Positions 25,623 through 34,680 of a stretch of DNA of 64,000 nucleotides are shown piece by piece. Source of the stretch: DUML01 sp050949905 (lineage in GTDB: Bacteria > Bacillota > Desulfitobacteriia > Desulfitobacteriales > Syntrophobotulaceae). A program made the translations under genes and the position numbers. Location: contig JBMNGP010000005.1 in assembly GCA_050949905.1 (NCBI GenBank), forward strand, positions 310,001 to 374,000. The letters run 5' to 3'. How positions within the stretch are numbered: position 1 is the first letter of the stretch; each line of letters starts with the position of its first letter. The notes beneath the pieces are model-generated. The model did no database searches and had not been told where the DNA came from. It saw nothing but the letters and a program-made list of their open reading frames with translations.

Positions 25623-26654
25623 ATGAAAATTCGCCATTTGCGCTGGCTGTTTATTACATCTCTGGCAGTTTTCAGCGGCTTTTTTCTCTTGAAAGTGAGA
25701 GGTATTATTTTCCCTTTTGTAGCCGGGGCCGTAATTGCCTATATATTAAGCCCGACGGTTACTTGGCTGGAGAACAAAGGGCTGCGCCGACGAGGTGCTG
25801 TTGCTGTAATAATTATTTGGATTACAGTACTTTTAGGGTTACTGCTGTTTTTATTATTGCCCAAACTTTACCTGGAATTAGGCAAGCTAGCTTTGGTTCT
25901 GCCGGAAAGGTTTCAAGTCATTTACGAATATGTACAAAATGCTAAAGCATTCTACGCCGAAGCAGGCTTGCCCAATGAAGTCAGCGGGTTGATTGATGAA
26001 AAGCTTCAGGAAGGGCAAAGCTACTTAATTACCTGGTTGGAAAGTATCTTAGAAAATTTGCCGGGGCTGCTAACTTCTTTAGGCCTGCTGATTTTAACAC
26101 CCATCTTAACTGTCTATTTTCTGCTTGATTGGAAAAAAATCGGGGCGGGCGTTTTGGCGCTTGTTCCCGCCAAGATACGGGGAGAATGGAGCCGTTTTCT
26201 GCAGGAAATCGATTATATCATTCTCCGCTACATTCAAGGCAATATCATTGATGCCGTCATTGTCGGCTTGTTAATTGGGATTGGGGTTAAACTTATTGGG
26301 ATGGAGTATTCTTTGATAATAGGGGTCATCTGTGGCTTAACTAATCTTATCCCTTATTTTGGACCCGTTCTCGGTGCTATACCTTCTGTTTTGCTAGCCC
26401 TTAGCAAAAGTCCGCTCATGGCGATTAAAGTTACTTTAATCATTTTCATTGTTCAACAAATCGATAGTAATATTATTAATCCACGTTTAATGAGTGATAA
26501 AGTTGGCCTGCACCCCCTGTGGGTTGTGTTTGCCCTATTAGCAGGCGGAAAACTTGGGGGGTTGATAGGGATGTTTATCGCCATCCCGCTAGCGGCCATC
26601 CTGAAAATTATTTTCCGGGATATTTATTATTACCTGGTAACTCACCGCACATAA
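25623..26654 (+). CDS. AI-2E transporter family (PerM/YdiK-type) membrane protein
   Basis: 343 aa with about seven to eight hydrophobic helices. Family markers are the N-terminal helix pair, the FPFVAGAVIAYILSP-type segment (residues 31-45), the GLTNLIPYFGPVLGAIPS motif (about 238-255) and the C-terminal GGKLGGLIGMFIAIPLAAIL. Members export small molecules or exchange ions, and most are unassigned. The ATG at 25623 has GGGGGTAATA upstream. It lies upstream of alaS, which has its own promoter. Confidence 0.9.
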   Translation: MKIRHLRWLFITSLAVFSGFFLLKVRGIIFPFVAGAVIAYILSPTVTWLENKGLRRRGAVAVIIIWITVLLGLLLFLLLPKLYLELGKLALVLPERFQVIYEYVQNAKAFYAEAGLPNEVSGLIDEKLQEGQSYLITWLESILENLPGLLTSLGLLILTPILTVYFLLDWKKIGAGVLALVPAKIRGEWSRFLQEIDYIILRYIQGNIIDAVIVGLLIGIGVKLIGMEYSLIIGVICGLTNLIPYFGPVLGAIPSVLLALSKSPLMAIKVTLIIFIVQQIDSNIINPRLMSDKVGLHPLWVVFALLAGGKLGGLIGMFIAIPLAAILKIIFRDIYYYLVTHRT

Positions 26655-26725
26655 AAATAAATTATAAAAAATCTTAAAGATAATTAAGGAGGGTTAGCCT
26701 GTACAATATCGGTTAAGAAGTCCTG

Positions 26726-26755
26726 TTGACAGTGAACTTCTCTTTTGGCTATACT
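26726..26755 (+). promoter_or_regulatory. Promoter upstream of alaS
   Basis: TTGACA (26726-26731), 18-bp spacer, TATACT (26750-26755), about 75 bp before the alaS ATG. No T-box is present in the short leader. GAAGT/ACTTC half-sites flank the -35. Confidence 0.65.
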
Positions 26756-26830
26756 TAGATAAGTATTTATAGCAAGTTTTACCTTAACTCTAAAGCTCTA
26801 TAACGAGCCTTCCATCTAAGGAGGAAGAAG

Positions 26831-29458
26831 ATGTATACCGGAAATGAATTAAGAACTATGTTTTTAAAATTCTTCGAGCAAAAAGGTCATAGTATCCAAC
26901 CTAGCGCCTCCCTCATCCCCAAGGATGATCCGACTTTGCTCTTAACAGTAGCCGGCATGGTACCCTTTAAACCCTACTTTATGGGGAAAGTTGAGCCGCC
27001 ATTTTCCCGGGCAACAACCTCTCAGAAATGTGTCCGTACTCCTGATCTGGAATCGGTAGGCAAAACAGCCCGGCATCATACTTTTTTTGAAATGCTCGGC
27101 AACTTTTCTTTTGGTGATTACTTTAAAAAAGAGGCGATTGCTTATGCTTGGGAATTTGTCACTGAAGTATTAAAACTTCCGGTGGCAAAGCTTTGGGTTA
27201 CTATTCATCCCGAAGATGAAGAAGCCCGTAATCTCTGGCTTTCAATAGCCGGAGTCAAACCGGAAAGAATAGTAAATGATGAAAGCAATTTTTGGGCAGC
27301 CGGCCCGGTCGGACCCTGCGGTCCCTGCTCAGAAATCTATATTGATTTGGGAGATACCCGCGGCTGTGGCCGGGAAGACTGTGCTATCGGCTGTGAGTGT
27401 GACCGTTTCCTGGAAATTTGGAACCTGGTCTTTATGCAGTATAACCGGGATGAAGCAGGAATCTTGACTCCGCTCCCCAAACAAAATATTGATACCGGGA
27501 TGGGTCTGGAAAGGATTGCTTCCGTTATGCAGGGGGTGGACTCTAATTTTGATACGGATTTATTCCTGCCGCTGATTAATAAGACTGCTGAACTGGCCGG
27601 AGTTAAGTATAAAACCGATGCCAAAACGGATGTTGCGCTCAAAGTGGTGGCAGATCATGTCCGGGCTATTTCTTTTATGCTAGCCGACGGCATTCGCCCC
27701 AGCAGTGAGGGTCGCGGCTATGTTTTGCGGCGTATCCTGCGCCGGGCTGTCCGTTATGCCCGTTTGCTGGGCATTGCTAAACCCTTCCTGGAACAGCTTT
27801 TTAGAGTAATTCAAGCCCATTATGCCCAGTGGTATACGGAATTAAAGGAGAATGAAGATTTTATCATTAATCACCTGCGCCTGGAAGAGAAGAATTTTCA
27901 GGCAACCTTGGAGCAAGGGACAGTAATTCTTCAGCAGAAAGTCCAAGAACTCAAGGAAAAAGGCGAAAAAGAACTTAGCGGCAAGGATGCTTTTTATCTT
28001 TATGAAACCTATGGTTTCCCGGTAGAGCTTACCGAGGAAATCCTGGCCGAAGAGGGAATTTCCGTCGAAATGGAATCCTTCCGAGAGGCTGCTGCTGAAC
28101 ACAGCCGCCTCGCTAAAGAACATTCCAAACAAATGAAGGCTACTCTCGAAAATACAGCCTTATTGGAAAAAGCTAAAGCCTTAGGCACTACTAAATTTCT
28201 CGGTTATCAGAAACTTACTGTCAATTCTACCATTCAAGCTCTTTTTACGCCTGAAGGTGAAATTGAAAATGCCGGAGCCGGGGAAGAAATAATCTGCCTT
28301 TTGGATAAGACCCCCTTTTATGCGGAAAGCGGTGGGCAGGTATCCGATGAAGGAATTCTCTTAAGCGCTAAGGCAGAGGCCGAAATAGTGGAAATCAGGA
28401 AGCTGCCCAATGGAACCATTAGCCATCGCCTGCTGGTTAAAACCGGGGTTTTGAATAAAGGGGATAAAGTCCAAGCTTTGGTTAAGGCTGATACTAGGCA
28501 GGCCGTGGCCGTGCATCACAGTTCCACCCATTTACTGCATAGCGCCTTACGGAAAGTTCTAGGCGAACATGTTCAGCAAGCCGGTTCTTTGGTTACTAAA
28601 GAACGGCTGCGCTTTGACTTTTCTCACTTCCAAGCTCTGACGCCTGCTCAAATCCTAGCGGTTGAGGATGAAGCCAACAGCCAAATTTGGGCTAATCTCC
28701 CGGTTCAGGCTGAGGAAATGAGTATGAACCAAGCTCGAGCCAAAGGAGCGATTGCTTTATTTGGGGAAAAATACGGCGATACTGTCCGAGTGGTGGAGAT
28801 GGGAGACTACAGTAAGGAACTTTGCGGTGGCACCCATGTCCAAAGTACCGGGGAGATCGGCTTAATAAAAATAATTGCCGAAGGCGGCATTGGTGCCGGC
28901 TTGAGAAGGATCGAGGCTGTTGCCGGCCGGGAGGCTCTGCGTTACTTACGGGATGTTGAAGGCCAGCTTGCTGAGATTAATATCCTGCTGAAAGCCCAGC
29001 CTCAAGAAACGCTCAAAAAAGTTCAAGCTTTAACTAATCAGGTCAAAGATTTAGAAAAAGAAGTTCACCAGCTTACGGCTAAGCTCTCCAAGCATCAAGC
29101 TGATAACCTCCTGCAAAAAGTTAAGGATCTTCAAGGGGTTAAAGTTCTTTCCGGGCAGGTACAGGCTCCTGATATGGAGACTTTAAGACAAACTGCGGAT
29201 TTGCTGCGAGACAGGCTAGGGGAAGGAGTTATCGTGCTGGGGGCTGCAGCGGAGGGTAAGGTTAATTTAGTGGCTGTGGTTAACCCTTCAGGTTTAAGAG
29301 GGCTGCATGCCGGAAAAATTATTAAGGAAGTGGCTGCTATCACCGGCGGCGGCGGTGGCGGACGCCCCGATATGGCTCAAGCGGGGGGCAAGGATCCTGC
29401 TAAACTTGGTGAAGCCCTGGATAAAGTGCCGGCAATTGTCTCAAAATATTTAAGCTAA
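26831..29458 (+). CDS. alaS: Alanyl-tRNA synthetase
   Basis: 875 aa, full length. The class II catalytic core fills residues 1-240 (motif 1 region MTGNELR-like start with FLKFFEQKGH, motif 2 region TFFEMLGNFSFGDYF, motif 3 region DTGMGLERI). The editing domain carries the zinc motif HHSSTHLLH and CGGTHV. The C-terminal C-Ala domain ends with the glycine-rich GGGGGGRPDMAQAGGKDP. It charges tRNA-Ala and removes mischarged Ser/Gly. ATG 26831 has AAGGAGGAAG upstream. It heads the conserved alaS-ireB-ruvX-DUF1292-mltG neighbourhood. Confidence 0.98.
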   Translation: MYTGNELRTMFLKFFEQKGHSIQPSASLIPKDDPTLLLTVAGMVPFKPYFMGKVEPPFSRATTSQKCVRTPDLESVGKTARHHTFFEMLGNFSFGDYFKKEAIAYAWEFVTEVLKLPVAKLWVTIHPEDEEARNLWLSIAGVKPERIVNDESNFWAAGPVGPCGPCSEIYIDLGDTRGCGREDCAIGCECDRFLEIWNLVFMQYNRDEAGILTPLPKQNIDTGMGLERIASVMQGVDSNFDTDLFLPLINKTAELAGVKYKTDAKTDVALKVVADHVRAISFMLADGIRPSSEGRGYVLRRILRRAVRYARLLGIAKPFLEQLFRVIQAHYAQWYTELKENEDFIINHLRLEEKNFQATLEQGTVILQQKVQELKEKGEKELSGKDAFYLYETYGFPVELTEEILAEEGISVEMESFREAAAEHSRLAKEHSKQMKATLENTALLEKAKALGTTKFLGYQKLTVNSTIQALFTPEGEIENAGAGEEIICLLDKTPFYAESGGQVSDEGILLSAKAEAEIVEIRKLPNGTISHRLLVKTGVLNKGDKVQALVKADTRQAVAVHHSSTHLLHSALRKVLGEHVQQAGSLVTKERLRFDFSHFQALTPAQILAVEDEANSQIWANLPVQAEEMSMNQARAKGAIALFGEKYGDTVRVVEMGDYSKELCGGTHVQSTGEIGLIKIIAEGGIGAGLRRIEAVAGREALRYLRDVEGQLAEINILLKAQPQETLKKVQALTNQVKDLEKEVHQLTAKLSKHQADNLLQKVKDLQGVKVLSGQVQAPDMETLRQTADLLRDRLGEGVIVLGAAAEGKVNLVAVVNPSGLRGLHAGKIIKEVAAITGGGGGGRPDMAQAGGKDPAKLGEALDKVPAIVSKYLS

Positions 29459-29560
29459 AAGGTAGTACTTTAGACTTATTTTTTCTGAGCAAACAGGTAA
29501 TTACTGTTATATGTAGAATACTAAGATAATAAACTGGTAACAGGAAAGGAGGTATAAACC

Positions 29561-29818
29561 TTGAGTAAAATGGAAGAGACTATGACGTTCAAATCCCTGG
29601 CGAGTGAAAACTCGGCGCGGGAGATATTGCAACAGGTTTATGCTGCACTGCAGGAAAAAGGATATGATCCAATTAATCAGTTGGTAGGTTATCTCATGTC
29701 CGGAGATCCTGTTTATATTACCAGTCATAATCAGGCTCGAACTAAGATCCGCAAATTAGAAAGATATGAATTATTAGAAGAACTTGTCGGCCATTACCTG
29801 AAAGATCTTAATGCTTAA
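29561..29818 (+). CDS. ireB: IreB-family regulatory phosphoprotein (DUF965)
   Basis: 85 aa. The conserved body SAREILQQVYAALQEKGYDP...NQLVGYLMSGDPVYITSHN...ARTKIRKLERYE (read as motifs) is diagnostic of the DUF965/YrzL/IreB family. In Enterococcus, IreB is phosphorylated on threonines by the Ser/Thr kinase IreK and modulates cell-wall stress tolerance. Candidate threonines are near the N-terminus (METMTF). The TTG start has AGGAGGT about 8 bases upstream. The position after alaS matches its usual synteny. Confidence 0.9.
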   Translation: MSKMEETMTFKSLASENSAREILQQVYAALQEKGYDPINQLVGYLMSGDPVYITSHNQARTKIRKLERYELLEELVGHYLKDLNA

Positions 29819-29845
29819 ATAAGGTAAGGCTTAAGGGTGCTAGGC

Positions 29846-29920
29846 CGGTATTGTTAGCTCGGGCTTAAAGAACAATACTGTTGAATTAATTATGCCCTCA
29901 CCGTTAGTGAGGGTTAGTTT
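29846..29920 (+). terminator. Two hairpins after ireB, probable weak terminator
   Basis: GGTATTGTT (about 29846-29854) pairs with AACAATAC (about 29870-29877). Then CCCTCAC (29895-29901), loop CGTTA, GTGAGGG (29907-29913) is followed by TTAGTTT. Confidence 0.45.
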
Positions 29921-29950
29921 ATGCCTTAAGGTCAAGGTAGGGAGGTTGTT

Positions 29951-30895
29951 TTGCGCAGGGTAAAACTGGGCTTGAAGGGGCTTGAAGTATCCGAAGTTTG
30001 TTTTGGCAGCCTGGCTATTTCTCCTTTGCAGGGTCGGGTTACCCAAGAAGAAGGCAGGGAAATCCTGCGTTACGCGGTCACCAGGGGCATAGATTGGGTT
30101 GATACCGCCGAAATATATGCGAATTATGATCAGCTTAAGCCTGTTCTGAGAGAGTATCCCGCTCTCAAAATAGTCACCAAATCTTACTCCGTTACCGCTC
30201 ATGAATTGGAGTACAGCCTGGAAAAGGCGAGGCTGGAATTGGATCGTGATTATATTGATATCTTTTTACTGCATGAGCAGGTCAACCATTTAACGCTCAG
30301 AGGTCATGCCGAGGCTTGGGAGGAGCTGCAGAAAGCCAAAGCCAAAGGAAAAGTGGGACAAATCGGCATTTCAACTCATGCCGTCCAGGGTGTAAGAGCC
30401 GGGGCACTGCAACCTGAACTGGATATTATTCATCCGCTTATCAACTATCAAGGCCTGGGAATTATTGACGGCAGTCTGCAAGAAATGCTCTCAGCCTTGG
30501 AATTTGCCTCGCAATTGGGGATTGGCATGTACGCCATGAAAGTTTTCGGAGGAGGGCATCTGGCGGGGGAACCGGAAAAAGCCTTGCAGTTTGTGCGCAG
30601 TATCCCGGGAATTCAAGCTATGGCTCTAGGGATGTCATCAATTGAGGAAGTTGATTTTAATCTTGCTATCTTAGACCGGCAAGAGATTCCGGCCGAACTT
30701 CGCCAAAAAGTAAGCCGGCGGGAAAGGAAGCTTTATATAGCCGATTGGTGCCAAGGCTGCGGAAACTGCGTGGAGGTTTGCCCCCAGGGAGCGTTAAGCC
30801 TAAAAGACGGTTTAGCTGCCGTTACAAGGGAAACTTGTATCTTATGCGGTTATTGCGGCAGGGCTTGCCCCCATTTTTGTTTGAAAATAGTCTAA
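29951..30895 (+). CDS. Aldo/keto reductase with C-terminal 2[4Fe-4S] ferredoxin domain
   Basis: 314 aa. The N-terminal 250 residues form an aldo/keto reductase barrel: WVDTAEIYANYDQ holds the catalytic Asp/Tyr, LEYSLEKARLELDRDYIDIFLLHE the Lys-His region, and GQIGISTH a later strand. The C-terminal 60 residues carry two cluster motifs, CQGCGNCVEVCP and CILCGYCGRACP. This matches the clostridial Fe-S-linked aldo/keto reductase family, likely passing electrons between ferredoxin and an unknown carbonyl substrate. The TTG start follows GGAGGT. It sits between ireB and ruvX, genes that are usually adjacent, so it looks like an insertion into that order. Confidence 0.88.
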   Translation: MRRVKLGLKGLEVSEVCFGSLAISPLQGRVTQEEGREILRYAVTRGIDWVDTAEIYANYDQLKPVLREYPALKIVTKSYSVTAHELEYSLEKARLELDRDYIDIFLLHEQVNHLTLRGHAEAWEELQKAKAKGKVGQIGISTHAVQGVRAGALQPELDIIHPLINYQGLGIIDGSLQEMLSALEFASQLGIGMYAMKVFGGGHLAGEPEKALQFVRSIPGIQAMALGMSSIEEVDFNLAILDRQEIPAELRQKVSRRERKLYIADWCQGCGNCVEVCPQGALSLKDGLAAVTRETCILCGYCGRACPHFCLKIV

Positions 30896-30926
30896 TTGGT
30901 ACATAATGATTAGAGGAGGTGAAAGC

Positions 30927-31346
30927 TTGAGGATTATGGGGCTTGATCTGGGGGAGAAAACCATTGGCGTGGCGATGAGTGATCCTTTGGCTTTTACCGC
31001 TCAGGGTTTACGGGTGATTAACAGATCCCCCAGAGAAATGGAGGAACTAAAAAGTCTGATCGAGGAATATGCTGTTCAGGAGATAGTTTTAGGCTATCCT
31101 CGTAATATGAACGGTACCTTAGGGGAAAGAGCCCAGCTAACCGAGGAGTTTGCCAAGAAGTTAAGCAAAAAATTTTGCTTGCCGGTTAAGCTTTGGGATG
31201 AACGCTTAAGCACGGTTGGAGCCTCCCGCGCTTTAGTGGAGGCGGATCTTTCCCGGGCTAAGAGAAAAAAGGTAATAGATAAAATGGCTGCGGTTTTTAT
31301 CCTGCAAGGTTATTTAGACAGCGGAGGGTATAAATTGCCTAAATAA
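30927..31346 (+). CDS. ruvX: Holliday junction resolvase-like / pre-16S rRNA nuclease
   Basis: 139 aa RNase H-like YqgF/RuvX protein. Conserved acidic motifs are GLDLGEKTIGVAMSDP at the N-terminus, LGYPRNMNGTLGERA, WDERLSTVGA, and DKMAAVFILQGYLD at the C-terminus. It processes the 5' end of 16S rRNA in E. coli and may act on junction DNA. The TTG at 30927 was chosen because GAGGAGGTG lies 6 bases upstream; the in-frame ATG at 30906 precedes that site. It follows the aldo/keto reductase by 31 bp. Confidence 0.93.
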   Translation: MRIMGLDLGEKTIGVAMSDPLAFTAQGLRVINRSPREMEELKSLIEEYAVQEIVLGYPRNMNGTLGERAQLTEEFAKKLSKKFCLPVKLWDERLSTVGASRALVEADLSRAKRKKVIDKMAAVFILQGYLDSGGYKLPK

Positions 31347-31364
31347 ATTTAATAATCAGTTTAT

Positions 31365-31393
31365 TTGACAATCTTTACCTGTAAAGGTACAAT
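31365..31393 (+). promoter_or_regulatory. Promoter of the DUF1292 gene
   Basis: Perfect TTGACA (31365-31370), 17-bp spacer, TACAAT (31388-31393), about 30 bp before the ATG. Confidence 0.8.
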
Positions 31394-31423
31394 TACAATA
31401 TCTTTTCTAAGAGGTGAAAGCAT

Positions 31424-31726
31424 ATGACAGATGAAATGAATAAACTAGAAGAAATGGAAGAATCTTTTGATGTTGTTGTTTTAAATGACGATGACGGGAA
31501 TGAACATGAGTTCATGCACTTGGCCACACTGGAAGTTGATGGCAATACTTATTTTGTTCTCCTGCCTATCGAAGAAGCTCAAGAAGATGAAGAAGAAGCC
31601 GAAGCGATTATCCTGAAAGTTGTGAAGGATGAGAAGGGCGAAGAGATGCTCGTAGACATTGAAGATGATGAAGAATGGGAGAAAGTAGCCGACGCCTGGG
31701 AAGAAATGGAAGACGAAGAAGAGTAA
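31424..31726 (+). CDS. DUF1292 protein (YrzB family)
   Basis: 100 aa, extremely acidic. The conserved block ITLNDDDGNEHEF-like (here VVLNDDDGNEHEFMHLATLE) and YFVLLPIEE define DUF1292. The C-terminus is an Asp/Glu/Trp-rich tail (DDEEWEKVADAWEEM). The function is unknown; it is nearly always next to ruvX and mltG. It has its own strong promoter and AGAGGTGAAAG ribosome site, and a hairpin follows. Confidence 0.9.
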   Translation: MTDEMNKLEEMEESFDVVVLNDDDGNEHEFMHLATLEVDGNTYFVLLPIEEAQEDEEEAEAIILKVVKDEKGEEMLVDIEDDEEWEKVADAWEEMEDEEE

Positions 31727-31768
31727 GGTCAATTTGTAAGACAGTTAATAACAAAACAAACAAGTTTT

Positions 31769-31800
31769 GAAACTCACGGAAAAATTCGTGAGTTTCTTAA
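31769..31800 (+). terminator. Terminator after the DUF1292 gene
   Basis: GAAACTCACG (31769-31778), loop GAAAAATT, CGTGAGTTTC (31787-31796), then TTAAT. The T run is short. Confidence 0.6.
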
Positions 31801-31881
31801 TGGTGAAAAACAGGTTATAATGAGAAATAATTTTAGTTTAGAGATATAAATTAATTTTTAAGTTTAGAAAGAGAGAGAAAT

Positions 31882-32904
31882 ATGGGAAGAAGACGACACC
31901 GCAGCAGGATCGGCCTTTATACGGTTGTAATGCTCTTAATCCTGGTGCCAATTGTTTTAGGTTTTTGGTGGTCAGTAAACCTTAAACCCGTATCGGACTC
32001 CGCCCAAAAGCAAGTTTTTGTTCTGGAGGAAGGAATGGCTGCTTCGCAAATCGCCAAGGCTTTAGAAGAAATGGGGATTATCCGCAGTGCGGAAGTCTTT
32101 CGCCAGCTTTGCCGGGTGGAAAAGGCCGATGCCAAATTAAAAGCCGGCATGTATACTTTATCACCAGCGCTAAGTTCCCGGGAGATCCTTGAAATTTTAC
32201 TGCAAGGGCCTGAACCGGATATTATTAAAGTAACTATTCCGGAAGGCTATACTGTGGCTGAGATCGTCAGTACTTTAGTGCAGAATGGTTTAGGTGCGGA
32301 GAAAGAGCTATACCAGGCAATGCAAAGTTTTGGGGCTAATGATTATAGTTTCTTAAAAGATCTTCCCACCGGTAAGACTCGTTTGGAAGGATTCCTTTTT
32401 CCGGATACTTATTTCTTCGATCGTGATTCAACCCCCAAGGAGGTTATTAACCGCTTCCTAGAGAGGTTTGAGCAGGAAGTGACGGCCGAGGTTCAGAACC
32501 GTTTACAGGAGCTGGATATGTCTGTCTATCATTGGGTGATCAAGGCTTCCATTGTGGAAAGGGAGGCTGTTATTCAAGAAGAAAGAGCTATAATTGCCGG
32601 GGTCTTTGATAACCGCCTCAAGCAAGGGATGGCACTGCAGTCCTGTGCTACGGTACAGTATATCCTGGGTGAGGTTAAGCCGGTCTTATCTATTGAGGAT
32701 ACGCAAATTGATTCCCCTTATAATACCTATAAATACCCGGGGTTGCCACCCGGACCCATTGCCAATCCCGGCCATGCTTCCTTAAATGCCGCCTTGTATC
32801 CCGCTGAGACGGACTATCTCTTTTTCGTAGCCAAAAATGACGGCTCACATGCTTTTGCCAAAACCTATAATGAACATTTGCAAAACATAAACAGATATCA
32901 GTAA
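31882..32904 (+). CDS. mltG: Endolytic murein transglycosylase
   Basis: 340 aa. One N-terminal membrane helix (YTVVMLLILVPIVLGFWW, about residues 14-31) is followed by a LysM-like subdomain (about 45-125) and the YceG catalytic domain. The catalytic glutamate lies in KASIVEREA. Other family motifs are LEGFLFPDTYFF, LPPGPIANPG and YLFFVAKNDGSHAF. It cuts nascent glycan strands at the outer membrane face and ends polymerisation. It is the last gene of the conserved alaS block before the trpB insertion. Confidence 0.95.
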   Translation: MGRRRHRSRIGLYTVVMLLILVPIVLGFWWSVNLKPVSDSAQKQVFVLEEGMAASQIAKALEEMGIIRSAEVFRQLCRVEKADAKLKAGMYTLSPALSSREILEILLQGPEPDIIKVTIPEGYTVAEIVSTLVQNGLGAEKELYQAMQSFGANDYSFLKDLPTGKTRLEGFLFPDTYFFDRDSTPKEVINRFLERFEQEVTAEVQNRLQELDMSVYHWVIKASIVEREAVIQEERAIIAGVFDNRLKQGMALQSCATVQYILGEVKPVLSIEDTQIDSPYNTYKYPGLPPGPIANPGHASLNAALYPAETDYLFFVAKNDGSHAFAKTYNEHLQNINRYQ

Positions 32905-32948
32905 GTTTGGTTGAAGAAGGTCAATATGATTTGATCCTTGTAGCACAT

Positions 32949-34133
32949 CTATTTCTTATGCATCATTTCAAAAATCTGACCCACATCTTTATCGCCGCGG
33001 CCGGAAAGGCTGACAATCAGGATTTGGTCTTTATTCATTTGCGGTGCTATTTTTAAGGCATAAGCCACGGCATGGGAACTTTCCAGGGCAGGGATTATGC
33101 CTTCCATTCGGGAGAGGGTATGGAAAGCTTCCAAGGCTTCTTCGTCAGTAATGCTCACATATTCCGCTCTGCCCGTATCATGCAGGAAAGAATGCTCCGG
33201 GCCTACTCCCGGATAATCCAGGCCGGCGGAGATAGAATGGGTGGTCAGGGGTTCACCTTGGTCATCGGTCATGACATAGCACTTGAAACCATGGATAATC
33301 CCAGGTTTGCCGGCACAAATCGGTGCGGCATGCTGTCCTGTAGCCAGGCCTTTGCCGGCCGGTTCCACCCCAATTAAGCGGACAGTTTTTTCGGGGATAA
33401 AGTCGGCAAACATGCCAATAGCATTACTGCCGCCACCCACACAAGCTAAGACGGCATCCGGCAGTTTGCCTTCTTTCTCCAGGATCTGAGCTTTGGCTTC
33501 CCGGCTGATGATGGCCTGAAAGTGTTTTACCATAGTAGGGTAGGGGTGGGGGCCGACGGCTGAGCCCAGCATGTAGAAGGTATTATGGGAATTTTGAACA
33601 AGATCCTCTAAGGCAGCATCAACGGCATCTTTGAGGGTCCGGCTGCCTTTGGTTACAGAGACTACTTTCGCGCCTAAAAGCTCCATCCTAAAGACATTCA
33701 GGGCTTGACGCTTGGTATCTTCTTCCCCCATATAAATGATGCATTCCATATCAAAGAGGGCACAGGCTGTAGCCGTAGCCACTCCGTGCTGGCCGGCGCC
33801 CGTTTCGGCGATAATCCTTTTTAAACCCATTCTTTTGGCCAAAAGCACCTGGCCGATGGTGTTGTTAATTTTATGCGCGCCGGTGTGGTTTAAATCCTCC
33901 CGTTTAAGGTAAATTTTTGCCCCGCCGAATTTTTCGGAGAGTTTTTTAGCATAGTAAAGAGGGTTAGGACGGCCGACATATTCGTTCAGATAATAGGCCA
34001 GTTCATTGTTGAATTCCGGATCATCCTTGTATTTTTCAAAAGTAGCAGCTAAATTATCCAGAACAGCCTGGAGAGCAGGGGGGACAAAACTGCCTCCGTA
34101 TTCACCAAAATAACCATTTTTTTGTGAACTCAT
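32949..34133 (-). CDS. trpB: Tryptophan synthase beta chain, stand-alone
   Basis: 394 aa. The PLP lysine is in HTGAHKINN, the catalytic Glu region in AETGAGQHG, and the phosphate-binding loop is GGGSNAIG. This is the TrpB1 form that normally pairs with TrpA and condenses indole with serine. No other trp gene is in the window. A Trp-specific T-box leader lies upstream, so transcription rises when tRNA-Trp is uncharged. It is inserted on the opposite strand between mltG and trhP, which are normally close together. Indole salvage, or pairing with a distant TrpA, is possible. Confidence 0.96.
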   Translation of the reverse strand: MSSQKNGYFGEYGGSFVPPALQAVLDNLAATFEKYKDDPEFNNELAYYLNEYVGRPNPLYYAKKLSEKFGGAKIYLKREDLNHTGAHKINNTIGQVLLAKRMGLKRIIAETGAGQHGVATATACALFDMECIIYMGEEDTKRQALNVFRMELLGAKVVSVTKGSRTLKDAVDAALEDLVQNSHNTFYMLGSAVGPHPYPTMVKHFQAIISREAKAQILEKEGKLPDAVLACVGGGSNAIGMFADFIPEKTVRLIGVEPAGKGLATGQHAAPICAGKPGIIHGFKCYVMTDDQGEPLTTHSISAGLDYPGVGPEHSFLHDTGRAEYVSITDEEALEAFHTLSRMEGIIPALESSHAVAYALKIAPQMNKDQILIVSLSGRGDKDVGQIFEMMHKK

Positions 34134-34177
34134 AGTTTTAAAACCTCCCTAAGATAATTTTAGAAATTTTGTAAGGT

Positions 34178-34205
34178 AAATGAGAAAAGTCAAATGAGAA
34201 AAGTC
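34178..34205. repeat. 14-bp tandem duplication after the T-box terminator
   Basis: AAATGAGAAAAGTC occurs twice in a row (34178-34191, 34192-34205) between the T-box terminator and the trpB ribosome site. Confidence 0.8.
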
Positions 34206-34525
34206 AAATAAAAAAAGCTTTTTGACCGGTAAGGACAAAAAGCTTCACTTTCGTGGTGCCACCTTGCTTCGCATCCAGCCGGAAATCTTGAACCGGCCGA
34301 AATGCCTCGTCCGGATACGGAGCCTCATCTCTTAAGACAGCTCGATATCCTGTTCCTGTAACGGGAAACCCCCGGCCTCACCTACTAAAGACTTTGCGCT
34401 CTTTCGGCTGGCAGCTCCGAGACCCATTCCATCCAAGGGATTGTGCCGGACTCCCACCGTCTCCGGCTCGCTAAGACTACCGCTTTGGATCTACTATTTC
34501 TCTTCTATGCTTTTCTCAATTCATT
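34206..34525 (-). promoter_or_regulatory. T-box leader, tRNA-Trp specific, controlling trpB
   Basis: On the minus strand the conserved T-box sequence AAGGTGGCACCACG lies at about 34266-34253. It is followed by an intrinsic terminator stem (34245-34233 with 34227-34215) and a T run. In stem I the specifier bulge reads GAA-TGG-G with the codon UGG at 34426-34424, the only Trp codon. The variable T-box base is C (UGG-C-ACC), which pairs with a G discriminator, as expected for bacterial tRNA-Trp. Both readings agree on tryptophan. Uncharged tRNA-Trp should stabilise the antiterminator and allow trpB transcription. Confidence 0.92.
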
Positions 34526-34532
34526 TGAAAGC

Positions 34533-34561
34533 ATTTTACTACACTTTAATAATTTTGGCAA
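34533..34561 (-). promoter_or_regulatory. Promoter of the T-box/trpB transcript
   Basis: On the minus strand, TTGCCA (34561-34556), 17-bp spacer, TAAAAT (34538-34533). It places the start just upstream of stem I. Confidence 0.7.
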
Positions 34562-34680
34562 GGGGAAGGAATGCTTCTTGAAACGAAGTCTCTGGAAACA
34601 AAGGAAAGAGCCAAGGTGAAGGTTTTTTAAAGCGCAGAGCATAATTTGGCTTAAGGTTAATTTGAGTTTATAATATTCAT

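Noticed and set aside
34206..34525. T-box as a leader for the divergent trhP
   Set aside because: The T-box motif, terminator T run and promoter all read on the minus strand toward trpB.
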